Assembly: GCF_021730395.1 (NCBI RefSeq)
Contig: NC_069373.1
Coordinates: 49,070,501-49,134,500 of the forward strand
Direction of reading: 5' to 3'
Length of the DNA: 64,000 nucleotides
Origin: Mercenaria mercenaria
Taxonomy: Eukaryota; Mollusca; Bivalvia; Venerida; Veneridae
The position numbers were made by a program, and so were the translations under genes. Under the pieces are notes generated by a model. It was not told where the DNA came from and made no database searches. It saw only the letters and a list, made by a program, of their open reading frames with translations. Shown here one piece after another: positions 21,100 to 32,569 of the stretch (position 1 is the first letter of the stretch; each line of letters opens with the position of its first letter).

Positions 21100-23491
21100 C
21101 TGAAAATATCATTGGTAACTTACTTTTGGTATATTAACATTCCCTATTGAAGTAGAGCGCACCCGCTTAGCTCATTAGGGAGAGCACAGATCTGCGGATA
21201 ACGGGACCTCCGTTATGGCGTATACTCTACTTTACTATTTGATAAAAGACAAATTGTCAAAATCATTTCGTCCTCTACTTCTGATTCATATTGAGAAGTA
21301 AACTATTACTTGCGGAGAACAGTACTGTACTGGTAAGAATCTAGGAATACTGGTTAGGTGAACTGCCCGTCGTTACATAACTGAAATACTGTTGAAAAAC
21401 ATCGCAAAATCCAAACAGAACAAAGTATCTAAGTTGGAGGATCTATTATTTAATTGGTATGAGTTTAGTTTTTGATAATTCGCGCATGTATTTCGTTTGT
21501 ACGTATACATTTATTACAATACAGACCCACAGAGTACCGTGCTTAAGTAGTCATAGGAAGTGTGTAATGCATACTCACAAATAAACTACAAACATGCAAC
21601 AATTAAAATGGTGTGGTCTAATGAGCAATTTTATCCCGCTACAAACTGATATGACTACAAGGAATCTGTCCAAGGAATGACTAGAATAACTATTTTACTC
21701 AACATGAAGATACAAAACGACCAATTTTAAATGTTGCCTTACCGGATCCTCTGTTGCTTCAGTAAATCTGCCAAGAGGAACGTCATATCTCATAAAGGGA
21801 ATATTTCTGCTATGTATACCACTGGAACTTCCTATATCGTTTGATGTTCCATCAGAACTCGAATCAGGGAAAAAAGACTCTTCCGAAGTCGAACTTGCAC
21901 CGTATGAAGTTCTGCTTGGTAGAATCAGCTTCGGTTCACAGGAACACGTAAGTTTTGCATGATTCCTGATCAGCATTTTTTGAATGCCATCCGCCAGGTG
22001 TGTGAAAAGATTCTTGCCTGTAAGCGCTTTCAGAAGCTTTCCGTGTGCTAATTCAGCCTTTTGATTATCAAGACAGTTAATGGAGTTTATAACTTTCTCC
22101 CATAATGTTTCCTGTGCACCTAAAGGTGCTTCGGAATAAATGACCTCGTTGTATAAGCCGTCATCAATGGCCTCTACGGCCCATAGACTGTCAACCAAAT
22201 GTTTAACATTGAACTGCTTTTTTAGCTGACACAGGAAGCATAATTTTCTTCTTATACCTGCACGCTTGTTATCTTCAAACTTTTCTATAATTTTTCTAGC
22301 GACTTCTTCATTGTGTTGTTCAATGTGCTTCATGAAGTCTTTCAAGACGCGCAAATCCCGCCCTTTGATTAAACTTAGAAGGACTCTAATCTGGTCTTTT
22401 CTATCACGAAGTTTTCTTACTGATGCACATTCGTCTTCCGTCAAACATCCCTCTGCTAAAAGACAGTCCGGGAGTTCGCTTTCGTGAAAAATAATTCCGT
22501 CGACAAGGTCCTCGACGTGAAACTGTAAGGCGTTTGCTAGGCACTCTCTTTCATCGCATGATTCTGAAAATATATGATAGCAATTAAATACTTAATAGTA
22601 ATTTCCTAAGGAATACTATTTTCCTCAATTGGAAAGACTAGACTAATATCTGCAATAATTTTTTTGTTGGTTTAGATATAAATCCTTAACGAAATGGCCA
22701 ACCACGGCCTAATCATTCAAATTTCTTGCCCACCAAGGCTATTTAGTTAAACCTCAACAGAAATGAACGAATGCGATGTATTTCTGGGCAAATCTTCAAC
22801 AGACGTCAATGTTTTCAGTTGTTGTTAGAAGCCATCCAGTTACAGAGGGTATATATTTTAACACCATTACCAATCCGTTCTTCAAAAACATAATCTGAAA
22901 CGCAACAAACAAGCAAACAAGAAGGATTCTTCCGGTCCGAAACATCTGCTTTCGTTTCATGTACCTCACAAAAAGTTAGTTCAATATATAATTCCTCAAA
23001 CAATTATATATTATTCATTTCCTATGTTGACTTTCAAAATATTTACCTGTTTTAACTTCGATTGCTGATTTAGGTCTTGGTTTAACCGCTACTAGCTTCT
23101 CTCTTATCTGCAATGAATAACTGCCAAATTCTGATGTCAATGGAGCTTTGGGTGTAAAATTGTCATATGGATTGTCTTCTTCATGATGTTTAATCATGGC
23201 AGTGCGTCGGCTTGACTCTATGTTGGCATGTGTCCTCTCTAGAAATAAAGCTCTCGGTTCTGTGGTGTCAATGACGCTTTCCTCAACTTCTCCTAACACC
23301 CCTCTTTCAGTAGCCCCGTGCGTTGTTTGAGTATACACGCTTTGAAATGTCTTGTGAGTTACATCTCTTTTTGTCAGTGCTTCCTGCAGAAATTTAGTTA
23401 CTGCCACTTGTATTGGTTCAGCAATATGCTTTTGAATGTTCTCAACTATAGCATCTTTTAATGCATCCATCTTATCTTCGAATCTTTGTGT
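20866..23491 (-). CDS. Gene 2: linker - CARD - second death-fold-like domain - Pro tail (paralogue of gene 1)
   Basis: Exons 23047-23491, 21743-22563 and 20866-21099 join in frame (phases 0 in, 1, 0), all with GT-AG borders, to give about 499 residues; a candidate first exon at 32366-32521 would add 52 (551 in all). The order matches gene 1: a helical linker (TQRFEDKMDALKDAIVENI), a CARD (ERECLANALQFHVEDLVDGI, then DRKDQIRVLLSLI and LRVLKDFMKHI), a second helical block (FNVKHLVDSLWAVEAIDDGLY) framed by CFLC and CSC, a Ser-rich stretch, and a short tail. No CRIB motif is seen. An AATAAA on the minus strand at 20733-20738 lies about 130 nt past the stop. It is inferred to be a tandem duplicate of gene 1 acting as a CARD adaptor. 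Confidence 0.78.
21102..21742 (-). other. Gene 2 last intron, with a tRNA-like SINE piece
   Basis: Around 21160-21250 the plus strand has cgcttagctcattagggaga, which resembles an RNA polymerase III A box, so a SINE head is likely. The tail near 21370-21420 is SINE-like too. The rest is AT-rich. Confidence 0.4.
21743..22563 (-). CDS. Gene 2 CARD exon
   Basis: Acceptor tattttcag at 22564-22565, donor GATCCG|GTAAGG at 21741-21742; phase 1 in, phase 0 out, as in gene 1. It reads ESCDERECLANALQFH at the start, with the CARD core ELPDCLLAEGCLTEDECA and the second block ending HLADGIQKMLIRNHAKLTCSCE. Length (274 codons) is almost the same as the gene 1 exon (271). Confidence 0.82.
22564..23046 (-). 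other. Gene 2 intron between linker and CARD exons
   Basis: 483 bp, AT-rich, with GT-AG borders. The small frame at 22815-23003 has no coding character. Confidence 0.6.
23047..23491 (-). CDS. Gene 2 linker exon
   Basis: It enters in phase 0 after a gttttag acceptor and leaves in phase 1 at AACAG|GTAAAT. The start is a charged helix (DAIVENIQKHIAEPIQVAV) alignable with the gene 1 and third-locus linkers. The rest contains SSRRTAMIKHHEEDNPYDN and a basic KPRPKSAIE end, with no known domain. Confidence 0.75.
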
Positions 23492-25660
23492 CTAAAACAT
23501 ATCACAAATATTCACATTTTAAAAGAGCAGTTTAAATATAGTTAAACATTAAAACTAAACCATCAAATATGACACTTCATTACGTTCATCAGTTTTGACT
23601 GTTTAAGGCCATTTTATGTATACACCGAACCTGAATCGAATCCGAACCGAAAATAAATTAGGATGCAATGGACCATTTCACATATACGCCTAAACGGAAC
23701 CGAATAGAAAATGAAAATTGCAACCCCCGCACAGGAATATTGTCCAACAACCATCCTTGCCACCAAGCAAATTACGATGGTAAAACCACGTGATCCTAAA
23801 ATGGCGACACTCTTAATCGAATGCTTGCCATAATCTACAGAAATATTGGCATTTATGTCACAACCCTTTAGAACATATTGAGAGTTAGTATTCAATGTAT
23901 TTATATTTTGCAATTCTCTGACTGTACTCAAAATACTGTCAAATAATTTCTTGGTTTACATTTACGCAGGTGCGCGTCTCAACACCAGAAAAAGAAGTTT
24001 TTAGTGTTTGCTTTTTTGCTCGTTTTATTTAATTATTGAGAAGTAACACGTACTGTACTGCGTTGGAGTTTGCGAAAATAGTACATTCACAGCCTCACAG
24101 GAAGCAATGGCAACCCGCATGAAGTGCAGATGTGTCAGTTTTATTTGTAGAAACAGTTGCTGTCAAAAAGAAAATTTCATTGAACTTTTCTAAATATATT
24201 TAGTCTGTACTCTTATAAGGTACGTGAAGATCAATAGAAAAATAAAAATATTTGTATCACAATAACTGAAGTGGCAGTTTTACTATCACATATTTCGTAA
24301 AGTCTTAAAATATAAACATCTCAGGACAGAAGTATTATAGCAAGTATGCAAAAAGCGCATTAAAGTTAGACTCTAGATGGATATTACAATGCAAACTTGA
24401 CACAGAGTAAGATCTTACAATCGTTTCTCTGAGAAAACCTCCAGAATAGTCTGGCTTTTCACTCCTATGAAATTACATTAAAACATTCTTTTTATTATAA
24501 GTAGTACCAGTCTAGTGGCTAGTCTAGTCCCACACTAAAATATCCCAAAATTCACCCATTGACAATGAATTGGATATTTATGTACGGACTTTTTTTAACA
24601 TATTCGAGTACATACATTTTTCTTATATATATACTAGTAGATCTTCACTAAAATTAAAACTTTATAACAGATGTGAGTAGTTCTATAGTATTATAATTTT
24701 TACTTTCAACATTCCATAAAATGCCTTGGTTTAAACAGTATATATTGACATAATTTGCAATGTTGATATACTGTTGAAAAAACGGCGTTAAACCCAAAAC
24801 AAACAAACAAAACAATGTTACAAATATCAATAGTTGGAATCTATAAGCTTTTTAGAACCTTACTCTGTGTACATAATGTAATTTCAACAGTAACAAAATA
24901 AATGTTCTGCTTGCAGTTTCTTCGTTTATCTATACGGTATCTGACATAGGTTTGTCAAACTGTAATTTTGAAATAGGTTGAAAAAAAAGACTTTGAACAG
25001 TTTATATGAATTAAAATCTTAAATGTAAAAACTTTGTTATATCATAATATCTAAGAATCTAAGGATCGGGAAGAAGGAAGCGAAATATACGAAATGTGGT
25101 CAGGAATGTCCCTTTAGATACATGGAGTTTTAGGACATTCGTTAATGCAAAGAACTATAAAATACATTTATTTTTATAGCTCTTTGGTTAAAGCTATGTA
25201 GTAGGGCTAAAATGATAGAACCTTGGATACAAAGCTATTATTACAGCTATAATTGTTCTAAAAATTAAAAACTGCGTATCAGATTACTTTGTTTTCTGTA
25301 TATATTTTTTGATAATTGGGACAGCTGAAAAAGAAATGATATGTATTTTCTACCTCAACACACACACACACGCACGCACGCACGCACGCACGCACGCGCA
25401 CGCACGCACACACACAATAGACTGTTTATAATATTTGTTTTGAAAAATGATGTTCATTGAGAGAGCTATAGTGGGTCCTAAATCAGCCACGAAGAATCGG
25501 ACATTTATGTTCACCTGCATAATAGTGACATGGGACTTTCAGTACATCAGAAAAAAGCCGTCTATCGAATAAAATCTGTTAAAGGTCCATAGGAAGCAAA
25601 GAATGCAACCAAAAAGAATAATAGCAGACTCGATTTTATTGAGTCTGTTCATGAAGGTAA
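23492..25660 (-). other. 5' flank or first intron of gene 2, nothing recognised except a SINE tail and a microsatellite
   Basis: The SINE tail cggcgttaaacccaaaacaa is at 24785-24812. A (CA)n/(CGCA)n microsatellite is at 25362-25416. There is no coding frame. Confidence 0.45.
25362..25416. repeat. (CA)n / (CGCA)n microsatellite
   Basis: An unbroken alternating purine-pyrimidine run with cgcacgcacgcacg units flanked by acacacac. It could adopt Z-DNA. Confidence 0.92.
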
Positions 25661-25669
25661 TGAAATGTG

Positions 25670-27080
25670 GAACACCTCTCACGCCCCTTAGCACCGGCTT
25701 AAGCGGAACTCTATTACACAGTCATGTTGACTCCATAATCCCAAAGGACCAGAAAATATAACAACACCGAATCCAACTGAAAACGCTTGAAGTGGGAGAT
25801 TTTCTGTAGTCTAATGATAGTTTGTTCCAATAACTGACATCTGATGGCAGAAAGGAGTTAGCAACGAGATGAGTGTGACAAAGCAGGTGCATTTCTAAGA
25901 TTGTATACAGATGTTTGTGCAATAGTTTCAGGTACCAATGAAAAAAGATGTTGTGGAGTTAAATAATTTTTCATCTTGTAGAAAAGAGTGAGATTGTGTT
26001 TTTGTCTTCAAACTTTGAGGGGTTCGAAACCAGTCTCTTTATAAAGATTGTCAACGAGTTTGGTGGCTCCTGTGATGATTCTGTCTACTTCGAGTTGGAT
26101 TTTCTCAAGTTCAAATTCATCGAGCTGAATCACAAATGTTATCTCACACGACATCAGAATACTTCTGGAGAGGCCGTATAACAGACAGATAGATAGTTTT
26201 AAGAGACTTGAGGTCAAGACTAAATCACAAGTTTCTCATTATGTTGATACGTTTCCATGCCTTTTCTTTGATACTGTCTATATGTTCGTGCCAGTTTCCG
26301 TCGTTTGAAAATATAATTTCAAGTTGCTCATCTGTTTTCATCAGGTCTGAATTTAGAGTTTCGGCTGCAATGATCGGGTTGTCAATAACAATGTACAAGC
26401 TGTATCACCAGAAATGAGTCTGATAGTTGAACTGATATTGAGGACAGTGTCATATAAAAAGACGGCGAAAAGGACCAAAGATAGAAACAGTATGAGAAGA
26501 ATCTCCACGAAAAACACTTTCTGCTTTCACTCGGATAAATAGTCACGGAACCAATTTAACAGGCACCCAGATATACCGGCAGATTGTAGCTTAAACAAAA
26601 GACCTTTGTGCCATACGTGGTCAAAAGCTTTAGAAATATCACAGAAGACTATACGGACTTCTTTAGCTTTGCCTAATGCACGGCAAAAAGTATTGTATAT
26701 AGAAACGAGTTGGTTGGTAGTTGAGTTGTTGGGGGAACAATCCAGGATGGAGTTATTTGCTTATATGCTTATGAATGATTTTTCTAGTACTTTGCTGATT
26801 GTGCTCAAAAGCGATATAGGTCTGTAGCTGGAATCTAGCTGTGGGTCATTTTTCTTAAAAACAGCACATACATGAGCTAATTTCCATTGGGATGACATTC
26901 GACCAGAATTAATGGATATTATGTTAAAAAGCCGTTTCTTTACTTCTTTTGCACCGGGGCTGGAGACCATGTTTGCTATAGATTCAAAACCAAAGGCTAG
27001 ACTAACTTCTATAATACCATCAACATTTGTAAATAAGGTAAAGATTATATCATGCAACTGCAACTCTATGTTGTTCAACA
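25670..27080 (-). mobile_element. LINE fragment (CR1-like RT), decayed, antisense
   Basis: From right to left on the minus strand: RT fingers (KLAHVCAVFKKNDPQLDSSY, then RPISLLSTISKVLEK; 26761-27081), a palm motif (VFCDISKAFDHVWHKGLL; about 26600-26670), then thumb and tail pieces down to about 25670. Several stops and frameshifts. The endonuclease and 5' part are missing. It is in the same orientation as gene 2. Confidence 0.78.
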
Positions 27081-27629
27081 ATATCGTGGTATTTTGATAC
27101 TGAAAATGTTAAACCCAGTTTTGTATGTAATTTTATTATTATTGCACACTGTTTGACCTAAGCTTAACCGCCTGTTGATTTGATACCGAAAATATAAAAA
27201 ATTACTAAGTCAAAGCTTAGAATTTTCAAAACATTCGATATCCCGTGACAAACGCTTTTCAATTTAAAACTGAGAAATTGCAAATGTAGTTATAACAGCT
27301 AATTCTCATCTGCTTCCATAACATATACATTTGTATTCTGTCAGTAACTAAATTTCAAAGGAGTATTAGAAATGTATGTAGCAATAAAAATTTCAGATGT
27401 CTTTTTAGCTCACCAGAGCCAAAGGCTCAGGGTGAGCTATTAGGATGGGTCACCGTCCGTCGTCCGTCCGTAAACGTTTTAATTTAAATGGCATCTCCTC
27501 ATAAACCGCTAGGCCAATTTCATCCAAACTTCACAGGAATGTTCCGTGGATGAAGCTCTACAAAAATTATTCAAAGAATTGAATTCCATGGAGAACTCTG
27601 GTTGCCAAGGCAACCGACAGGAAAAACTT

Positions 27630-30600
27630 TAAAAATCTTCTTCTCAAAAACCAGAAGACCTAGAGCTTAGTTATTTGGTGTGAAGCATTGCCTAGTGGAC
27701 CTCTACCAAATTTGTTCAAATCATTACCCCGGGGTCAAAATTGACCCCGCACCAGGGGTCACTTGATTTTACATAGGAAAATCTTTAAAATCTTCTTCTC
27801 AAAAACCAGAAGCCTAGAGCTTAGATATTTGACATGTAGCATTGCCTAATGGACCTCTACTAAAGTTGTTCAAATCATGACCCCGGGGTCAAAATTGACC
27901 CCGCCCCAGGGGTCACTTGATTTTACATAGGAAAATCTTCAAAAAATTTCTAAAAAAAAACCAGAAGGCCTAGAGCTTAGATATTTGACATGTAGCATTT
28001 CCTAGTGGACCTCTACAAAATTTGTTCAAATCATGACCCCCTGGGTCAAAATTGACCCCGCCCCAGGGGTCACTTGATTTAACATAGGAAAATCTTCAAA
28101 AAATTTCTAAAAATAAACCAGAAGGCCTAGATCTTAGATATTTGACATGTAGCATTTGTAACGTAATGGCCTCTAAAAGCCAGATGGCACCAGTGTTACC
28201 AGACTTAGTAAAACCTGTGGTAGAACTTTCACACACATATATAAGTTTGAAGACACAATAGTTCGTTTCTGATGTTTATTTAATTTCAGGTAGTTAAAGA
28301 CAGTTTTTTAGTACAAGTAGTTTTATTGTCTCAATGTCCATCTTTCAAATAACATTTAGCTACTATAAAATGTTAAGAACTAATTATTTATATCCTGAAG
28401 TTGTCTTTCATGAAATCTACATAACATATTTGGAAATTAACCTAACGAGGCATAATAGTATTTTTGACTTACGTTGGCAGAACCACGGTTGGTGGCTCTG
28501 CCGCCTCGTCTCTCTGAATGTCTAGTACACAGACCTTTTATATGCACCGGCCAGACTGTTGATTACCAAATTAAGATGTAGTTTTCCAGGTATTATGTCT
28601 TAACCTGCCCAGAGCTACGATAACTTGTCAGTTTTATATTTCAACAATTTTAAAAGGTATGAATATATACTCTCCAAGACATTGAATAATTTAGTCTTTT
28701 AAAACAATAGCCCAGCTGCCCCCTTTTGAAATTACATTATACATTGCCTAGTAGACTTGTACAAAATTTGTTCAAATCATGACCCCCGAGGTCAAAATTG
28801 ACCCCGCCCCATGGGGTTTCTTGATTGTACATAGAAAAATCTTCAAAATTTTCTAAAAATAAACCAGAAGGCCTATAGCTTAGATATTTGACATGTAGCA
28901 TTGCCTAGTGGTGCTCTACAAAATTTGTTCAAATCATGACCCCCGAGGTCAAAATTGAGCGCGCCCCAGGGGTCACTTGATTTTATATAGGAAAATTTAC
29001 AAAAATTTTCTAAAAATAAACCAAAAGGCCTAGAGCTTAGATATTTGACATGTAGCATTGCCTAGTGGACCTCTACAAAATTTGTTTAATCATGAGCCCC
29101 TGGGTCAAAACTGACCCCGCCCCAGGGGTCAATTGATTTAACATAGGAACATCTTCAAGAAAATTCTAAAAATAAACCAGAAGGCCTAGATCTTAGATAT
29201 TTGACATGTAGCATTGCCTAGTAGACTTGTACAAAATTTGTTCATATCATGACCCCGAGGTCAAAATTGACCCCGCCCCATGGGGTTTCTTAATTGTACA
29301 TAGAAAAACCTTCAAAATTTTCTAAAAATAAACCAGAAGGCCTAGAGCTTAGATATTTGACATGTAGCATTGCCTAGTGGTCCTCTACTAAAATTGTTCA
29401 AATCATGACCCCAGGGGCACTTGATTTTACATAGGAAAATCTTAAAAAATATTCTTCTCAAAAACCAGAAGCCCTAGAGCTTAGATATTTGACATGTAGC
29501 ATTGCCTAATGGACCTCTACTAAAATTGTTGAAATCATGACCCCGGGGTCAAAATTGACACCGCCCCAGGGGTCACTTGATTCTACATAGGAAAATATTC
29601 AAAAATTTTCTAAAAATAAACCAGAAGGCCTAGAGCTTAGATATTTGACATGTAGCGTCGCCAATTTGCTCAAATCATGACCCCCGGGGTCAAAATTGAC
29701 CCCGCCCCAGGGGTCACTTTATTTAACATAGGAAAATCTTCAAAAATGTTCTAAAAATAAACCAGAAGGCCTAGATCTTAGATATTTGACATGTAGCATT
29801 GCTTAGTAGATTTGTACAAAATTTGTTCAAATCAATATTGACCCCGCCCCATGGGATTTCTTGATTGTACACAGAAAAAACTTCAAAATTTTCTAAAAAT
29901 AAACCAGAAAGCCTATATATTAGATATTTGACATGTAGCATTGCCTAGTAGTCCTCTACAAAATTTGTTCAAATCATGACCCCGGGGTCAAAATTGACCC
30001 CGCCCCAGGGGTCACTTTATTTTACATAGGAAAATCTTAAAAAATCTTCTTCTCAAAAACCAGAAACCCTAGAGCTTAGATATTTGACATGTAGCATTGC
30101 CTTAAAGACCTCTACTAAAGTTGTTCAAATCATGACCCCGGGGTCAAAATTGAACCCGCCCCAGGGGTCACTTGATTTTACATAGGAAAATCTTCAAAAA
30201 TAAACCGGAAGGCCTAGAGCTTAGATTTTTGACATGTAGCATTGCCTAGTGGACCTCTACAAAATTTGTTCAAATCATGACCCCCGGGGTCAAAATTGAC
30301 CCCGCCTCAGGGGTCACTTGATTTAACATAGGAAAATCTTCAACAAATTTCTAAAAATAAACCAGAAAGCCTAGATCTTAGATATTTGACATGTAGCATT
30401 GCCTAGTAGACTTGTACAAATTGTGTTCAAATCATGACCTCCGAGGTCAAAATTGACTCCGCCCCTTGGGGTTTCTTGATTGTACATAGAAAAATCTTCA
30501 AAATTTTCTAAAAATAAACCAGAAGGCCTAGAGCTTAGATATTTGAAATGTAACATTGCCTAGTGGTCCTCTACAAAATTTGTTCAAACCATGACCCCCA

Positions 30601-31320
30601 GAGTCAAAATTGAGCCCGCCCCAGGGGTCACTTGATTTTACATAGGAAAATCTTCAAAAAAATTCTAAAAATAAACCAGAAGGCCTAAAGCTTAGATATT
30701 TCACATTTAGCATCGCCTAGTAGACCTCTACAAAATTTGTTCAAATCATGAACCCCGGGGTCAAAATTGACCCCGCCCCAGGGGTCACTTGATTTTACAT
30801 AGGAAAATCTTCAAACATTTTCTAAAAATAAACCAGAAGGCCTAGATCTTAGATATTTGACATGTAGCATTTCCTAGTAGAATTCTACAAAATTTGTTCA
30901 AATCATGACCCCCAGGGTCAAATTGACCCCGCCTCATGGGGTTTCTTGATTGTACACAGGAAAATCTTCAAAACAATTCTAAAAATAAACCAGAAGGCCT
31001 AGAGCTTAGATATTTGACATGAAGCATTGCCTAGTGGACCTCTACAAAAGTTGTTCAAATTTTGACCCCCCCCCAGGGTCAAATTGACCCAGCCCCAGGG
31101 GTTAATTGATTGTACATAGGGAAATCTTCATAAATTTGCTAAAAATAAAACTGAAGGCCTATATCTTAGATATTTGATATGTAACATTGTCTAGCAGACT
31201 TCTACAAACTTTGTTCAAATCATGACCCTCGGGGTAAAATTGGCCCCGCCCCAGGGGTTACTTGATTGTACATAGGAAAATTTTCTAAAAAATTTCTAAA
31301 AATCATCAGTTTGACATTTG
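27630..31320. repeat. Tandem array, ~20 units of ~155 bp
   Basis: Each unit includes accagaaggcctagagctta, atatttgacatgtagcattg, caaatcatgacccc and tcaaaattgaccccgcccca. Units differ by small changes and some are shorter (a short one near 29625). The array is broken by foreign sequence at 28157-28740. The repeats differ far too much in length from CRISPR to be one. Confidence 0.9.
28157..28740. mobile_element. Foreign insertion inside the tandem array, possible solo LTR fossil
   Basis: About 580 bp that is unrelated to the repeat units interrupts one unit at agcatt|...|acattgcc. It opens with TGTAA and has TTACA close to its right end, as an LTR might, and contains a tatataag string. The flanking 5-bp match (GCATT/ACATT) is imperfect. 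Family and age are not determinable; it is younger than the array unit it breaks. Confidence 0.3.
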
Positions 31321-31378
31321 AAACATGTAGCTCATATTACTCTGGTGAGCGATCCAGGGTCATCATGACCCTCTTGTT

Positions 31379-32365
31379 TTCTTTTTCCATTGTTTTCGAT
31401 ATGGAGGTCAGTCCCTGTAAGCTCTCGTTTCTTCTTGATACATTTTTATCTTATCTCTTTCTTGTGATAACTTTCAGCTTTGACTAATGATAAATAAGAG
31501 TCCATATAAATGACAATAGAGTACATAAGAATTCAGTTTGTAATTCTGTAAAAATGTGCTTACCTTGTCTGATTCCTATAATCATTGTTTTAGCTCGCTA
31601 ATTTACTGTTATTCTATCCTATAATCATTGTTTTAGCTCGCTAATTTACTGTAAACAGTTATTCTAATATTCCTGGATCAGTTTTCTAGTTTATCATGAA
31701 TTTAAAGCACTTCTCAATCTTATTTAAACAAATTCAGTTTGTTCTCAAATTGGTCATCGCGCGACTTAAAACAGTCTCGTGGTTGTAGTTTGACTATCCG
31801 ATCTTAAACATAGTTCCAAGACGAATAAATTGGCCTAAACCTTTTTGAGGAGTAATCAACCCACAAATCTAATGCACTTAGACCCATCATTTCTTCACAA
31901 CGCGAAAAATGTTTGATTGAAATATTAAGCTGTTTTACTTACATAAAATCAAATTTGATCCCCAGTCTCAGAGTTCCATTTTAAAGTTACATCAAATGTG
32001 AGTTCACGGATGGTCATACATTTTTCCAGAACAGGGCAGAGAAAGATGGGGGGATTAGAATTCTAGTGAATCATAGAGCAATTTTTCTCAAGTATTTCCA
32101 AACAAAATGCTATATAAGTAGACTGTAAAGGTTTCCACTCTTTAAAATAAAGGAACGAAATAGTGAAATAAGTATCATACAAAGGCAACGGGTCATCCAT
32201 GTGTATACATCTAATACAGTAACCTCAGTTAAAATTCTACTGTTTCGCTATTAAAAGAAGTGGTTTTGGCAAAGCTTTCGAACAAATTATTTATGATTAG
32301 AAGAAAACTTAATAAAGAAATATAACGAATCAGTTGGAAAACCGACATGAGCAGTGTAAGCTTAC
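31379..32365. other. Non-coding stretch within the presumed gene 2 intron
   Basis: AT-rich; only the direct duplication at 31560-31665 stands out. Confidence 0.4.
31560..31665. repeat. Direct duplication, ~40 bp
   Basis: The segment cctataatcattgttttagc with ctcgctaatttactgt occurs twice, starting near 31577 and 31619, with no differences seen. Confidence 0.75.
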
Positions 32366-32521
32366 CGGAGAAGAAAACTCGGCAGATATTTGTGTTGACA
32401 CCGTTTTGACATTATTTGGCAATTCCTCCTTCTCTTGAATCGTCTTTAGTTGTGACATGTAGAAAGCCTGTCGCTGGTTCCTTTGTCGAAATTTATTTTC
32501 TGTCACACTTTCTCCACTCAT
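32366..32521 (-). CDS. Candidate first coding exon of gene 2
   Basis: 52 codons from ATG (32521) to a good donor (TCTCCG|GTAAGC) in phase 0, which would fit the phase-0 acceptor at 23491. A cctttttttacag acceptor about 45 nt upstream of the ATG suggests a spliced 5' UTR. The peptide (MSGESVTENKFRQRNQRQAF...) has no CRIB motif and no known domain. The intron to 23491 would be 8.9 kb, so the link is only an inference; it may belong to another transcript. Confidence 0.42.
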
Positions 32522-32569
32522 ATTAAGTCTATAAATTAGAACTTATAGATTTTTCTCTGTTCCTGTAAA

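Larger units (their letters stand above)
27402..31378. mobile_element. ~4-kb tandem-repeat-bearing element with defined ends
   Basis: The left end reads tttttagctcaccagagcc and the right end gatccagggtcatcatgacc then ctcttgttt; these are the inverse of the two ends of the element at 34907-36350, so both are the same family in opposite orientation. Inside lie about 20 tandem units (27630-31320). A unique block with cgtccgtcgtccgtccg is near the left end. No coding frame; class unknown. Confidence 0.75.

Noticed and set aside
27630-31320. Regular repeats that might suggest a CRISPR array
   Set aside because: Units are about 155 bp, differ from each other throughout, have no short conserved repeat with unique spacers, and lie in eukaryotic intron-rich DNA without cas genes.
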